From Cellulomonas palmilytica (lineage in GTDB: Bacteria; Actinomycetota; Actinomycetes; Actinomycetales; Cellulomonadaceae): 64,000 bases of DNA. Where the stretch lies: NCBI RefSeq assembly GCF_021590045.1, contig NZ_CP062221.1, forward strand, positions 620,001 to 684,000, given 5' to 3'. The notes beneath the pieces are model-generated. The model saw only the letters and a list, made by a program, of their open reading frames with translations, was not told where the DNA came from and did no database searches. A program made the position numbers and the translations under genes. How positions within the stretch are numbered: position 1 is the first letter of the stretch; each line of letters starts with the position of its first letter. Below are positions 7,837 through 15,058 of the stretch, one piece after another.

Positions 7837-10167
7837 TCAGCGGTCGAGCGCGACGACCGGCGGCGAGGTGAGGAACCGCGTGAGCAGCGGGCCGGCCGTC
7901 GTGGAGCCGTACTCGCCCTCGTCGACGAACACCGCGACGGCCAGGTCACCCTGGATCGCGATCATCCACACGTGGTTCTTGAGGTCGTCGACCGGGCCGA
8001 ACTGCGCGGTCCCCGTCTTGGCCAGCACGTCCCCGCCCGCGAGGTCCTTCAGGAAACCCGCGCCACCCTCGGTGACGACGCCGCGCATGAGGTCGCGCAG
8101 CGCCGCGCCCTCGTCGGCGGTGAGCTCCACGTGGGGCCGGGGCTCGTCGCTCGGGTCCGACGACTCGTCGTCGCCCGAGCCCTCGTCGCCCGAGCCGTCG
8201 CCCGAGCCGTCCCCCGCACCGTCACCCGAGCCGTCACCCGACCCGTCGCCCGAACCGTCACCCGACCCGTCGCCAACCGACGTCGCGTCGTCGCCGGCGG
8301 CGTCGGCCGAGGTGTCCGCGTCGTCGCCCTCGACCACGAGCACGGGCGTGACCGTGCGACCGGCCGCGACCGACGCCGCGACGACCGCCATCCCCAACGG
8401 GGAGGCCAGCACACGCCCCTGGCCGATCATCGTCGCCGCGTGGTCCGTGCCGTCCGACTCCGACGGCACCGCCCCGAGGAACGACGCGAAGCCCAGCGAC
8501 TCCGACGGCAGCAGGCCGAGCGACCCGGCGGCGTCCACCACCGCGTCCTGCGGAGCCGCGTCCCGCGCGCCGATGAACGCGGAGTTGCACGAGTGCGCGA
8601 ACGCCGTGCGCAACGGGACCTCGCCCAGCGCGGACGCCGGGTAGTCGGGGAAGTTGTCGAACCGCCGGCCGTCGACGGTGATGCCGTCCGGGCAGCTCAG
8701 GTCGCTGTCCGGGGTCATCCCCGACCGCAGGAGCGCGAGCGCGCTGACCACCTTGAACGTCGACCCCGGCGCGTACTGCCCGAGCGTCGCGGTCGACATG
8801 CCGTCGCCGCCCGGGCCGCTCGCCGCGGCGACCACCTCGCCCGTGGACGGCCGCACCGCGACGATCGCCGACGCCGGGCCGACGCTGGCGAGGATGCTCT
8901 CGGCGGACTGCTGAACGAGAGGGTGGAGAGTCGTGCGCAGCGGCTCGCCCGCCACCGGCGGCACGGTGAACAGCGGACGCGCCTCCCCCTCGCGAGCGCT
9001 GCCCTCGACGCCGCGCGCCTCGATCCGCAGGCCGGGCGTACCGCGCAGCTGCTCCTCGTACTGCCGCTGCAGCCCGGACAGGCCCGTGAGGTCGCCCGCC
9101 TGCACCGCGCCACCGGACTTCTCGATGATCTCCGCGGTCGCCGCACCGACCGAGCCGAGGATCGGCCGCGCGAACGTGCGCGTCGGCGCGAGCGGGATCG
9201 AGTCCGCGACCGCGTTCACGCCCGGCAGCTTCTTCAGTGCCGGCACGTCGTAGTAGCCGTCGTCCGCCCGCACGACGATCGCCTCGACGAACGCCCGCTC
9301 GCCCGCGGACTCGACACGCGCGGCGTACGCGTCGGCGTCGAGCTCGAGCGCCGTCGCCAGGCCACGCGCGGCCGCCCCCACCTCGTCGGCCGGCAGGAAC
9401 GTCTTGTCGATCCCGATCCGGTACACGTCGCGCGCCTCGACGAGCACCTCGTCGCCCGCGCCGAGCACGTTCGCGCGCTCGGGTGCCTGACGGGTCACGA
9501 CGATCTCCTCGTCGGCCGCGAGGTCCGGCGCGAGGAGCGCGGGCGTCCACGTGACGTGCCAGGCGTCCTCGTCGTCGCGCGCGAGGAGGGCCGTCGTCTC
9601 GTACGTCCAGGCACGGCCGGAGCCGGTCGCTCCCGCTCCGCCGCCACCGGTGGAGCCCGCGGTGGGCTCGTCCGAGGGCGCACCCGCGGCGTCGCCCGAG
9701 GGCCCACCGTCCGGCGCCTGTCCACCCGGTGCCTGTCCACCCGGTGCCTGTCCACCCGGTGCCTGTCCACCCGGTCCCTCGCCGCTCGCGCGCCAGGTCC
9801 ACCGCAGCACGGCGTCCGCGACCGCGTCGTCGTCCTCGTGCTCCTCGGCGCTCACGAGCGTCACCGTCAGCGCGTCCTTGCCCAGCGCGTCGACGACCTG
9901 CTCGAACACCTCCTCGCGCTGCTCGTGCGCCTGCTGCGGCGTCACGCCGTCGAGCGCGACGCCGGTCAGGTCACCGTCCTGCAGCGCCGTGGCGAGCGCC
10001 TGCGCGGCGTCCTGCGGTCCCGGCGGAGACGGCGTGCACGCGGTCAGGCCGAGCGACGCCAGGAGCGCGGCCGCACCCAGCGTCGCGACGCCGCGCACGC
10101 CCCCGGCTCCGCCGCCCAGGCTCCGGCGCGTCCGGCGCGTCGTCGTGCGCCTCGTCCCACCGTGCAT
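7837..10167 (-). CDS. lipoprotein class B penicillin-binding protein (MecA-N type)
   Basis: The 776-residue product is a D,D-transpeptidase cross-linking peptidoglycan on the outer face of the membrane. It starts with a lipoprotein signal (GAAALLASLGLTAC, cysteine near residue 43), then an NTF2-like MecA_N domain, a PBP dimer domain and the transpeptidase. Active-site motifs are STFK (about 470), SCN (about 524) and KTG (about 717). Odd insertions are a GGQAP tandem repeat in the N-terminal domain (DNA repeat 9721-9775) and an acidic (GDGS)n stretch between SxN and KTG (8187-8275). The ATG at 10165-10167 has GGAGG nine bases upstream; longer in-frame starts only add low-complexity sequence. 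Confidence 0.88.
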   Translation of the reverse strand: MHGGTRRTTTRRTRRSLGGGAGGVRGVATLGAAALLASLGLTACTPSPPGPQDAAQALATALQDGDLTGVALDGVTPQQAHEQREEVFEQVVDALGKDALTVTLVSAEEHEDDDAVADAVLRWTWRASGEGPGGQAPGGQAPGGQAPGGQAPDGGPSGDAAGAPSDEPTAGSTGGGGAGATGSGRAWTYETTALLARDDEDAWHVTWTPALLAPDLAADEEIVVTRQAPERANVLGAGDEVLVEARDVYRIGIDKTFLPADEVGAAARGLATALELDADAYAARVESAGERAFVEAIVVRADDGYYDVPALKKLPGVNAVADSIPLAPTRTFARPILGSVGAATAEIIEKSGGAVQAGDLTGLSGLQRQYEEQLRGTPGLRIEARGVEGSAREGEARPLFTVPPVAGEPLRTTLHPLVQQSAESILASVGPASAIVAVRPSTGEVVAAASGPGGDGMSTATLGQYAPGSTFKVVSALALLRSGMTPDSDLSCPDGITVDGRRFDNFPDYPASALGEVPLRTAFAHSCNSAFIGARDAAPQDAVVDAAGSLGLLPSESLGFASFLGAVPSESDGTDHAATMIGQGRVLASPLGMAVVAASVAAGRTVTPVLVVEGDDADTSADAAGDDATSVGDGSGDGSGDGSGDGSGDGAGDGSGDGSGDEGSGDDESSDPSDEPRPHVELTADEGAALRDLMRGVVTEGGAGFLKDLAGGDVLAKTGTAQFGPVDDLKNHVWMIAIQGDLAVAVFVDEGEYGSTTAGPLLTRFLTSPPVVALDR

Positions 10168-10251
10168 CCGTCCGGGCCTCCGTCGTGTCGTCCTGCTCGT
10201 CGCACCGGGGCGCCCCGCGCGGTCGTCGTGCCGCCGCTCCGGGTCGTCCCC

Positions 10252-10316
10252 TCGTGCCGTGCTGTCTCGTGCGTGCTGTCTCGTGCGTGCCGTCTGCATG
10301 CGTGCTGTCTGCGTGC
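10252..10316. repeat. 14-bp tandem repeat in a 636-bp gene-free stretch
   Basis: Four to five imperfect copies of CGTGCGTGCTGTCT lie upstream of the penicillin-binding protein gene. The whole interval 10168-10803 has open frames on both strands, but their products are Arg/Ala/Pro-rich and lack starts with ribosome sites, so I see no gene. The interval must hold the divergent promoters of the penicillin-binding protein and the DUF5701-like gene. Confidence 0.5.
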
Positions 10317-10803
10317 GTCCCGCCGAGCCGTGCGCGGCCAACGGTCGGGGCGCGTCGTCGCAGGTCGCACGCCGTCTCGTCCCGGCCGACCGGCCGCGTG
10401 CGACGGGCGGGCCGACCCGGACGGCACGCGCTCCGCGCCAAGGCGGTCGTCCCCGCGCGGACGCGGACGCCGTCGCGATCTCCCGCGATCACCAGCGACC
10501 GGACCGCAGCAGCGCACCGCCGACCCGCGGGCGGCCGCTCGCCCTCGGGCCGGGCGGGCCGCCGGGGGGCGATCTGCAACCAACCCGTGAGACGGGCGTC
10601 CACCAGGGGGACCTCGGCACTCTATCCGCCCGGCCTGACACGGTGCGCGGCAATTGCTCCGTCACCACCCGACCTGCTGACGCCGGTCGCCGACCGCACC
10701 GACGGTCGTGACCGACCGCCCGTCTCACCCCGCGCCGCGGGCACGAAGTCCGCCGCGCACGCGTTGGACCCTCATCGCCCCGATCGTCACGTGGAGGTCT
10801 TCC

Positions 10804-11604
10804 ATGCCCGCACCCACCCCGACGACCACCGCCGACCGGCCGGACAGCCCGCGTGAGCTCCCCGCCGTCGGGCTGCCTGCGCTGCCCTCGCTCGCCCGGC
10901 AGGCCGAGCGCCTCGTCACGCTGGGCGTCGCCGACCTCGCGGGGCTCACCCCCGACGACCTGCGCGTGCTCGCGCACGACGCCGACGCCTCGACGCCCGG
11001 GACGGCCGCAGGCGCCGACCCCGCGTCCCCCGACGTCACGCGCTCCCACCTCACGACGAGCCACCGGCTGCTCGTCGTCCCGCCCGCGCTCGTCCCCGTC
11101 TCGGTGCTCGCTCCCTTGATGCGCCGCGGCGAGCGCGCCGGGTTCGTCGTCGAGGACATGACGGACGTCGACGCGTTCGCGCCGATCCCGGGCGTCGACG
11201 TGCCCGACGCGCCCTACGTCCTGGACGGGCCGGACCGCGGCGACGACCTGGCCGGCTGGTCACCCGACGAGGCGGGCGTCGAGCTCGCGCGTCGCGGTCG
11301 CACGCCGCTCACGCTGGCCGAGGGCGTGCAGTGGGTCCTGCAGGCGCCCGACGTGCTCGAACGCAAGCGCTGCTTCATGACCATCGGATCACGCGTCGCC
11401 AAGGCCCGCGGAGGAAGGGATGGCGGAGGAAGGGCCCGCGGAGGACTCGACGCCCGGACGCCCGCGGTCTGGATCTCCAACGGCACGGGCCGCGACGGTC
11501 GCGAGCGGCGCGACGCGCCCAAGGTCGGCTGGTGCTGGGCGGGCAACCGGCACACGTGGCTGGGCTTCGCCTCCGCGAGGTCGCGCGTCGCGCTCACGCG
11601 CTGA
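10804..11604 (+). CDS. DUF5701-like protein
   Basis: The 266-residue soluble protein is consistent with the actinobacterial DUF5701 family. The recognisable parts are the central strand LLVVPPALVPVSVLAPLMRR (about residues 90-110), the acidic MTDVDAFAPIPGVDVPDAPYVL, and the C-terminal WCWAGNRHTWLGFASA. The ATG at 10804 has GGAGG six bases upstream. No catalytic motif is known for this family. It ends 9 bp before the convergent VOC gene. A Gly/Arg-rich insertion (GGRDGGGRARGG, about residue 205) is likely a disordered loop. Confidence 0.65.
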   Translation: MPAPTPTTTADRPDSPRELPAVGLPALPSLARQAERLVTLGVADLAGLTPDDLRVLAHDADASTPGTAAGADPASPDVTRSHLTTSHRLLVVPPALVPVSVLAPLMRRGERAGFVVEDMTDVDAFAPIPGVDVPDAPYVLDGPDRGDDLAGWSPDEAGVELARRGRTPLTLAEGVQWVLQAPDVLERKRCFMTIGSRVAKARGGRDGGGRARGGLDARTPAVWISNGTGRDGRERRDAPKVGWCWAGNRHTWLGFASARSRVALTR

Positions 11605-11613
11605 GCGGCCAGC

Positions 11614-12411
11614 TCAGGCCCGGAGGCCGCCCGTCTGCGGGTCGCGCGCCGTGAGGCAGTACGGGTGGCCGGACGGGTCGAGCAGCGTCGTCCACCGCTC
11701 GCGGCGCGCCACCAGCCGGGCACCCATCTCCAGGTGCGCGCGCTCGACCGCCGGGCGCGCGACCGTCGCGAGGTCCAGGTGGGCGGTGGTCTCGCGGCGC
11801 GCGTCGTCACCGCCGAGCCGCTGCAGGAGGATGCGCAGCGGCATCCCCGCGGGCCGCTCGAGCGGCACGAGCTCGCCCTTCGCGCGCGGGTCGAGCAACC
11901 AGCCGGTGAGCGCGGGCCAGAACGCCGCCTCGTCGTCGAACCGGTCCGCGGGGACGTCGAGGCACACCTGGTCGACGAGCGCGCACGCCCGACCGTCGCC
12001 GTCACGTGCCGGCGCGGCGACGGGGACCGCCCGGGGCCGGCGGGCGTGACCCGTGTCCCGCACGAGGCAGAACACGTACCCGCCGGGCGACGACAGCACG
12101 ACGTGCGTGCCCGCGTCGTGCTCGAGTGCCGCCCCGAGCGCGAGCGCACGGACCAGCTCGGCGCGGACCGCCTCGACCGGGTCGCGCCCGTCGGCCGCGA
12201 CGTGCAGGTCGAGGTGCACGCGCGGTCCGGCGTCGAAGCGCTGCACCCGCAGGAAGTCGTCGCCGTCGGCCGGGACGAGCGTCGCGTACTCGCCCTGGTC
12301 GCCGCGCCACGGGGACAACGTCGAGCCCGTCACGTGCAGCCAGAACGCGAGCGTCTCGTCGAGCACGTCGGACGGCAGGTCGAGCATCGCGGTCGTCCAC
12401 CGGATCGGCAT
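11614..12411 (-). CDS. VOC-family protein with two glyoxalase-like domains
   Basis: The 265-residue protein consists of two related vicinal-oxygen-chelate halves. Each starts with a short strand and FWxxLTG-type helix (ETLAFWLHVTG near residue 20; DEAAFWPALTGWLL near 160) and ends in a GTHVVLSSPGGYVFCLV or ERWTTLLDPSGHPYCLT strand. HLDLHVA and HLDLAT supply the usual metal-site histidines. Such proteins may be lyases or simply small-molecule-binding (for example drug-sequestering) proteins; the ligand is unknown. The ATG at 12409-12411 gives a normal N-terminus. Confidence 0.82.
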   Translation of the reverse strand: MPIRWTTAMLDLPSDVLDETLAFWLHVTGSTLSPWRGDQGEYATLVPADGDDFLRVQRFDAGPRVHLDLHVAADGRDPVEAVRAELVRALALGAALEHDAGTHVVLSSPGGYVFCLVRDTGHARRPRAVPVAAPARDGDGRACALVDQVCLDVPADRFDDEAAFWPALTGWLLDPRAKGELVPLERPAGMPLRILLQRLGGDDARRETTAHLDLATVARPAVERAHLEMGARLVARRERWTTLLDPSGHPYCLTARDPQTGGLRA

Positions 12412-12503
12412 GGGGCGACGCTAGCCCGTCGTCGGACCGACGACGACCCGCCCGCGACGAAGCCCCTCGCGGGAGCCGCAGGCCCTGTCCCACCCGCCGA
12501 CAC

Positions 12504-12556
12504 GACGAGCCGACACCGACGAGCCGGCACCGACGAGCCGACACCGACGAGCCGGG
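12504..12556. repeat. 14-bp tandem repeat between VOC and DUF4190 genes
   Basis: Nearly four direct copies of GACGAGCCGACACC follow each other without spacers (12504, 12518, 12532 and a partial copy at 12546). They lie just downstream of the DUF4190 stop on the minus strand and upstream of the VOC gene. Confidence 0.6.
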
Positions 12557-12562
12557 GGCGGC

Positions 12563-13138
12563 CTACAGGCGGGTCAGCACCGCCCACGCCCCGACGACCA
12601 GACCGATGTACCCGATGACCAGCCCGGCGACGGCGAACCCGTCGCCACGTTCCCCGCGTCGCGCGATCTGCCCCAGCGCGACGTGCCCGAACACGACCGC
12701 GAGCAGGCTCATCCCGAACAACGACACGACGAACGACGCGACGGCCAGCCCGTTCGTCGGACCGCTACGCCCCTGCGCGACGTCCCGGTAGCGCTCGACC
12801 CGCGCGCGGCTCTCGTACGCCTGGTCGGCGTTCTTCTGCCGCTGCCGGATGCGCTCGAACGCGGCGTCCGGGGACGGACCAGGTCGCGACGACCCGACGG
12901 GTGACGAGCCGGGGCGCGACGGCTCACGCATCGCCGGCTCGTCGGACGCCGCGCGCTCCCGCAGGTGCGGGAAGTCGACGAGGATCGCCTGCCGCGTCGC
13001 CTCGGGCGTCGCCGGGTTGGCGAGCAGCGCCGGCAGGAGCGCGAGGTCGGACGCGAGCCCGCCCAGCACCTCCGGAGGCGTGGCGGGGTCGGCGGCGAGC
13101 GCGCGTCGCTCGTCCTGCGTCACGGGGTCGACGTCCAT
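12563..13138 (-). CDS. LRV-like / DUF4190 membrane protein
   Basis: This 191-residue protein has an N-terminal helical segment of the variant leucine-rich-repeat type (LAADPATPPEVLGGLA and LLANPATPEATRQAIL, residues 13-55), a Pro/Ser linker, a short charged helix, and a C-terminal DUF4190 membrane hairpin (NGLAVASFVVSLFGMSLLAVVFGHVALGQIARRGERGDGFAVAGL). The DUF4190 signature GxxAL..I is clear. The ATG at 13136-13138 has GGGAGGAAGG upstream. The combination is common in actinobacteria; function is unknown. Confidence 0.78.
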   Translation of the reverse strand: MDVDPVTQDERRALAADPATPPEVLGGLASDLALLPALLANPATPEATRQAILVDFPHLRERAASDEPAMREPSRPGSSPVGSSRPGPSPDAAFERIRQRQKNADQAYESRARVERYRDVAQGRSGPTNGLAVASFVVSLFGMSLLAVVFGHVALGQIARRGERGDGFAVAGLVIGYIGLVVGAWAVLTRL

Positions 13139-13321
13139 CGTGGCCTTCCTCCCGTGCCGCCCCCTGCTGGCGCTGCGGCAGCTCGTGCGCCGACGGCCGC
13201 GCTCGGCCGTCCCGGCGTCATCGTGGCAGCACCACCGCGCCCTCGCGTCCGGTTCCGCCCGGATGTCACCCGAGAGGGTCCACCCGCCACGCGCGCACCC
13301 CCGACCCGTACGCTCGCGGGC

Positions 13322-14047
13322 GTGGACTGGCTGCGAGAGACCTGGTCGGACGTGACGACACCGAGTGCCGTGCCCGAGACGTGGGTGGTCGTCGCGACCG
13401 CCGCGGCCGTGCTCGTCGTGCTCGCGGTGCCCGTCGCGTGGCGGGTCGCCCGGCACGCGCTGACGATCGTGCACGAGGCCGGCCACGCGACCGTCGCGGT
13501 GCTCGTCGGGCGGCGACTGTCGGGCATCCGGGTCCACTCCGACACGTCCGGGCTCACGCTCTCGCGGGGCCGCCCGCGCGGGCCCGGGATGATCGCGACC
13601 GCGTTCGCCGGATACCCCGCACCGACCGTCGTCGGCGTCGGGGCCGCCTGGCTGCTGGCGCGCGGGTACGACGTCGCGCTGCTGTGGGCGCTGCTCGTGC
13701 TCGTCGTCGGCGTGCTCGTCGGGATCCGCAACTGGTACGGGCTGTGGGCCGTGCTCGTGACGCTCGCCGTGCTCGTCGTCGTGACGGGGTGGGCGTCCGC
13801 GCAGGTGCAGGCCGTGTTCGCGTACGCCGTCACGTGGTTCTTCCTGCTGGGCGCGCCGCGTGCGGTGCTGGAGATGCAGGCGGGACGACGAGACGCGCGA
13901 CGACGCCGGGCGCGCGACACCTCCGACGCGGGGCTGCTCGGCGGGCTCACGCACCTGCCCGGGGCGTTCTGGGTGGGCGTGCTCGCGCTCGTCACGGTCG
14001 CCGGGCTCGCGCTCGGGGCGCTCTGGCTCGTGGGCCTCCAGGTCTGA
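13322..14047 (+). CDS. M50B-like membrane metalloprotease
   Basis: The 241-residue multi-pass membrane protein carries HEAGHATVAVLVGRRLSGIRVH (about residues 49-70), the HExxH zinc motif of site-2-protease-like M50 peptidases, after a first transmembrane helix. A second family feature, GYPAPTVVGVGAAWLL, follows. The second-site NPDG motif of classical RseP/SpoIVFB proteins is not obvious, so this belongs to the shorter M50B-type group of uncertain activity. I chose GTG 13322 because it directly precedes the first helix; there is no good ribosome site. It lies 49 bp upstream of the YqgE-like gene. Confidence 0.72.
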   Translation: MDWLRETWSDVTTPSAVPETWVVVATAAAVLVVLAVPVAWRVARHALTIVHEAGHATVAVLVGRRLSGIRVHSDTSGLTLSRGRPRGPGMIATAFAGYPAPTVVGVGAAWLLARGYDVALLWALLVLVVGVLVGIRNWYGLWAVLVTLAVLVVVTGWASAQVQAVFAYAVTWFFLLGAPRAVLEMQAGRRDARRRRARDTSDAGLLGGLTHLPGAFWVGVLALVTVAGLALGALWLVGLQV

Positions 14048-14096
14048 GTGCGCGTCCGGGGTGCCGTCGCCCGCCCCGCGAGCCGATGATGGAGGC

Positions 14097-14897
14097 ATGA
14101 CCCTGAGCGGACGGCTGCTCGTGGCGGCGCCACGGCTGCTCGACCCGAACTTCCACCGCACCGTCGTGCTGCTGCTGGACCACAACGACGAGGGCGCGTT
14201 CGGCGTCGTGCTCAACCGGCTGCTGCCGGTCGAGGTCGACGCGGTGCTGCCGGGGTGGCAGGACGTCGTGAGCCGCCCGGACGGCCTGTTCCAGGGTGGT
14301 CCGGTGGGGCTGGACGGCGCGATCGGGGTCGCGGTCGCCGCCCCCGGACCGGCCACCCGGCCGACCTCGCGCGGCGCGTGGCCGGCGTCGCGCGACGGGC
14401 TCCTCGACGGCGCGCGCGGTCGTCCGCTCGGCGACCCGCTCGACGACCAGCTCGACGACGTGCTCGAGAGCGGACCCGACGAGCCGGCCGAGCTCGCCGA
14501 CCTCGGGGACCTGCCCGGGCTCGCGGACCTCGACGACGCTCTTGCGTCCGAGCCCGGCCGGCCAGGGCCGGGGGACGACGTGTTCGGCGACGACGGCGCA
14601 GGCGACGAGCCCGTGGTGGATCCGCTCACGGGCGTGTACGGGTTGGTCGACCTCGACGCGGACCCGAGCACCGTCGTCGGGCGGTTCAGCGGGCTGCGGA
14701 TCTTCGCGGGCCACTCCGGTTGGGGTGGTGGCCAGCTCGAGGAGGAGATCGCCGAGGGCGCGTGGTTCGTCGTGCCGTCGGAGCCGTCGGACGTGTTCAC
14801 CGAGGAGCCCGAGACGTTGTGGAGCCGGGTGCTGCACCGGCAGGGCGGCGACCTCGCGATGCTCGCGCACTACCCGCCGGACGTCCGGCTGAACTGA
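14097..14897 (+). CDS. YqgE/AlgH (UPF0301) family protein with acidic insertion
   Basis: The N-terminal half (MTLSGRLLVAAPRLLDPNFHRTVVLLLDHNDEGAFGVVLNRLL) and the C-terminal half (FSGLRIFAGHSGWGGGQLEEEIAEGAWFVV) match the UPF0301/YqgE fold. Between them is an extra segment of roughly 90 residues, rich in Asp, Glu and Gly (about residues 95-190), making this 266-residue protein longer than the usual 180-200. The ATG at 14097 directly follows GGAGG, with only one spacer base, so initiation may be inefficient or use another mode. The role of the family is unknown. Confidence 0.82.
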   Translation: MTLSGRLLVAAPRLLDPNFHRTVVLLLDHNDEGAFGVVLNRLLPVEVDAVLPGWQDVVSRPDGLFQGGPVGLDGAIGVAVAAPGPATRPTSRGAWPASRDGLLDGARGRPLGDPLDDQLDDVLESGPDEPAELADLGDLPGLADLDDALASEPGRPGPGDDVFGDDGAGDEPVVDPLTGVYGLVDLDADPSTVVGRFSGLRIFAGHSGWGGGQLEEEIAEGAWFVVPSEPSDVFTEEPETLWSRVLHRQGGDLAMLAHYPPDVRLN

Positions 14898-14921
14898 CCG
14901 ACGCGTAAACGATTCGTCCGA

Positions 14922-14950
14922 TTCAGTCGTCGAAGCGCTTCAACTAGCGT
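14922..14950 (+). promoter_or_regulatory. GH74 promoter with operator in the spacer
   Basis: A weak -35 (TTCAGT, 14922-14927) and a -10 (TAGCGT, 14945-14950) are 17 bp apart. The spacer holds the near-perfect 16-bp palindrome GTCGAAGCGCTTCAAC (14929-14944). Its centre, AAGCGCTT, is related to the GAGCGCTC core of CebR/CelR LacI-type operators that respond to cello-oligosaccharides in other actinobacteria. Repression by a LacI-type regulator is an inference. Confidence 0.55.
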
Positions 14951-15058
14951 CGCGCCTGCCCTTGACCTCCGCGCATCTCCGCAGCCCGGCGCGACGGGTC
15001 GGCGGCGCCCCGTCGCGACCTCGCGACGGGCCCCACCACGCCACGAAGGAGTGAGCGG

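Noticed and set aside
10044..10603. Overlapping minus-strand ORFs of 179-210 codons upstream of the penicillin-binding protein
   Set aside because: Products are low-complexity Arg/Ala/Pro sequence without ribosome sites, and they overlap the well-supported start of the lipoprotein.
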